Assembly: GCF_001563665.1 (NCBI RefSeq)
Contig: NZ_KQ961858.1
Location: forward strand, 1-36,305
DNA: 36,305 nucleotides
DNA from: Gardnerella vaginalis
GTDB taxonomy: Bacteria; Actinomycetota; Actinomycetes; Actinomycetales; Bifidobacteriaceae
Direction: 5' to 3'
The notes under the pieces were generated by a model. It was not told the origin of the DNA and did not search any database. It saw nothing but the letters and a program-made list of their open reading frames with translations. The position numbers and the translations under genes are program-made. Positions 35,689 through 36,305 of the stretch are shown piece by piece. Each line of letters begins with the position of its first letter. Position 1 is the stretch's first letter.

Positions 35689-36305
35689 TTACCTTGCTTT
35701 TAGAACATCATTCTCGCAACGCTGATGCCACCAGCCTCTGCCAACGTAACGCTCATCTTCAATAGGTCCGCCAACTTTATCAAATCCGCCGCGAGCATAA
35801 TAATCTTTGCGAAGATTGAACATAATAACAAACTTCTTATCTCGGCCGTGAGTCCAAACATCACCATTCTGGCAACGTTGACGCCACCATCCGCCGCCCA
35901 TATCCTCCTCATCGGCAACAGGAGCACCAAGCCAACCAGCACCACGATGTCTGTTGTAAGAGTCACGTAACTCGTACTGAATTACGTACTTAGTGTCTTT
36001 TCCTTGCGTCCAAACATCGCCATGTTGGCAATGTTGGCGCCACCAACCGCCGCCCATATTCTCTTCTTCAGCAACGGGGGTGCCTAGACGACCGAATCCG
36101 CCGTGATTGTAGTAGGAGTCACGTAACTCAAACTGAATCACAAACTTCTTATCTCGGCCGTGAGTCCAAACATCACCATTCTGGCAACGCTGACGCCACC
36201 AATCGCCGCCCATATTCTCTTCTTCAGCAACAGGAGCGCCAATGCGACCGAATCCGCCATGCTTGTAATATGAGTCACGTAACTCGTACTGAATTACGTA
36301 CTTAG
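35689..36305 (-). CDS. LGFP-repeat surface protein, C-terminal part (runs off window)
   Basis: Only the C-terminal 204 residues are inside the window; the frame stays open to the right edge, and the Met at 36213 is internal. The sequence is a string of 52-residue units with a WWRQRCQNGDVW core, then KKFVIQFELRDSYY and GGFGRLGTPVAEEE. These resemble LGFP repeats, which in actinobacteria bind or decorate the cell wall and often accompany lysozyme-like or esterase domains. Three units and one partial unit are present, ending WWHQRCENDVLKAR. Each unit has a conserved Cys and a pair of Trp. The N-terminal half, any signal peptide and any catalytic domain lie outside the window. A secreted cell-wall protein is likely. 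Confidence 0.75.
   Translation of the reverse strand, partial: KYVIQYELRDSYYKHGGFGRIGAPVAEEENMGGDWWRQRCQNGDVWTHGRDKKFVIQFELRDSYYNHGGFGRLGTPVAEEENMGGGWWRQHCQHGDVWTQGKDTKYVIQYELRDSYNRHRGAGWLGAPVADEEDMGGGWWRQRCQNGDVWTHGRDKKFVIMFNLRKDYYARGGFDKVGGPIEDERYVGRGWWHQRCENDVLKAR
35828..36305 (-). repeat. 156-bp coding repeat with a 312-bp higher-order period
   Basis: The unit is 156 bp (52 codons), but near-identity skips a unit. About 49 bases from 35828 recur at 36140, and 34 bases from 35960 recur at 36272. Both distances are 312 bp. Adjacent units are clearly more diverged. The array therefore grew, or was homogenised, in two-unit blocks. Confidence 0.85.

Noticed and set aside
35689..36213. Complete gene starting at the Met at 36213
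   Set aside because: The frame stays open with the same repeat to the right edge of the window, so the Met is internal and the gene is partial.

Overview
The window looks like part of the chromosome of a low-GC member of the Bifidobacteriaceae, most likely Gardnerella. This is inferred, not looked up. It carries a giant one-polypeptide type I fatty acid synthase beside an actinobacterial two-subunit biotin-dependent acyl-CoA carboxylase, BioY, a biotin ligase and a stand-alone AcpS. Codon use is AT-rich, and many proteins carry Ser/Asn/Lys low-complexity tracts. I see no transposase, integrase, phage gene or CRISPR array, so it reads as core chromosome with variable surface genes.

Layout. 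1-701 is non-coding with short direct repeats. 702-4110 holds a metallophosphoesterase and murA, closed by a clear terminator. 4526-10561 is a rightward group: a membrane-anchored Ser/Thr kinase with a Cys/Ser repeat linker, a small single-pass membrane protein and a large surface protein with Ig-like domains. All three start behind the same G5 ribosome-binding site, and a strong hairpin ends the group. 10844-14558 (minus strand) is a polytopic DUF6020-like membrane protein whose end overlaps the start of a PucR/FasR-type regulator. 14866-16649 is birA and bioY, convergent on a bidirectional terminator. 16800-30094 is accC-accD (4-bp overlap) followed by the 3215-residue FAS. 30353-32725 is a zinc-ribbon/PASTA membrane protein followed closely by acpS. 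Then come tRNA-Gly(TCC), a polytopic membrane protein and, running off the right edge on the minus strand, an LGFP-repeat surface protein.

How it fits together. About 22 kb (10844-32725) covers nearly the whole route to long-chain fatty acids. BioY imports biotin and BirA attaches it to the carrier domain of the carboxylase. The carboxylase makes malonyl-CoA, FAS-I builds the acyl chain and AcpS arms the ACP domain. A FasR-like regulator lies on the flank. The FAS promoter carries three phased direct repeats that could be its operator, or that of another regulator, and a partial match lies just before accC. The less familiar parts are the kinase/surface-protein group, the DUF6020-regulator overlap and the zinc-ribbon PASTA protein tied to acpS.
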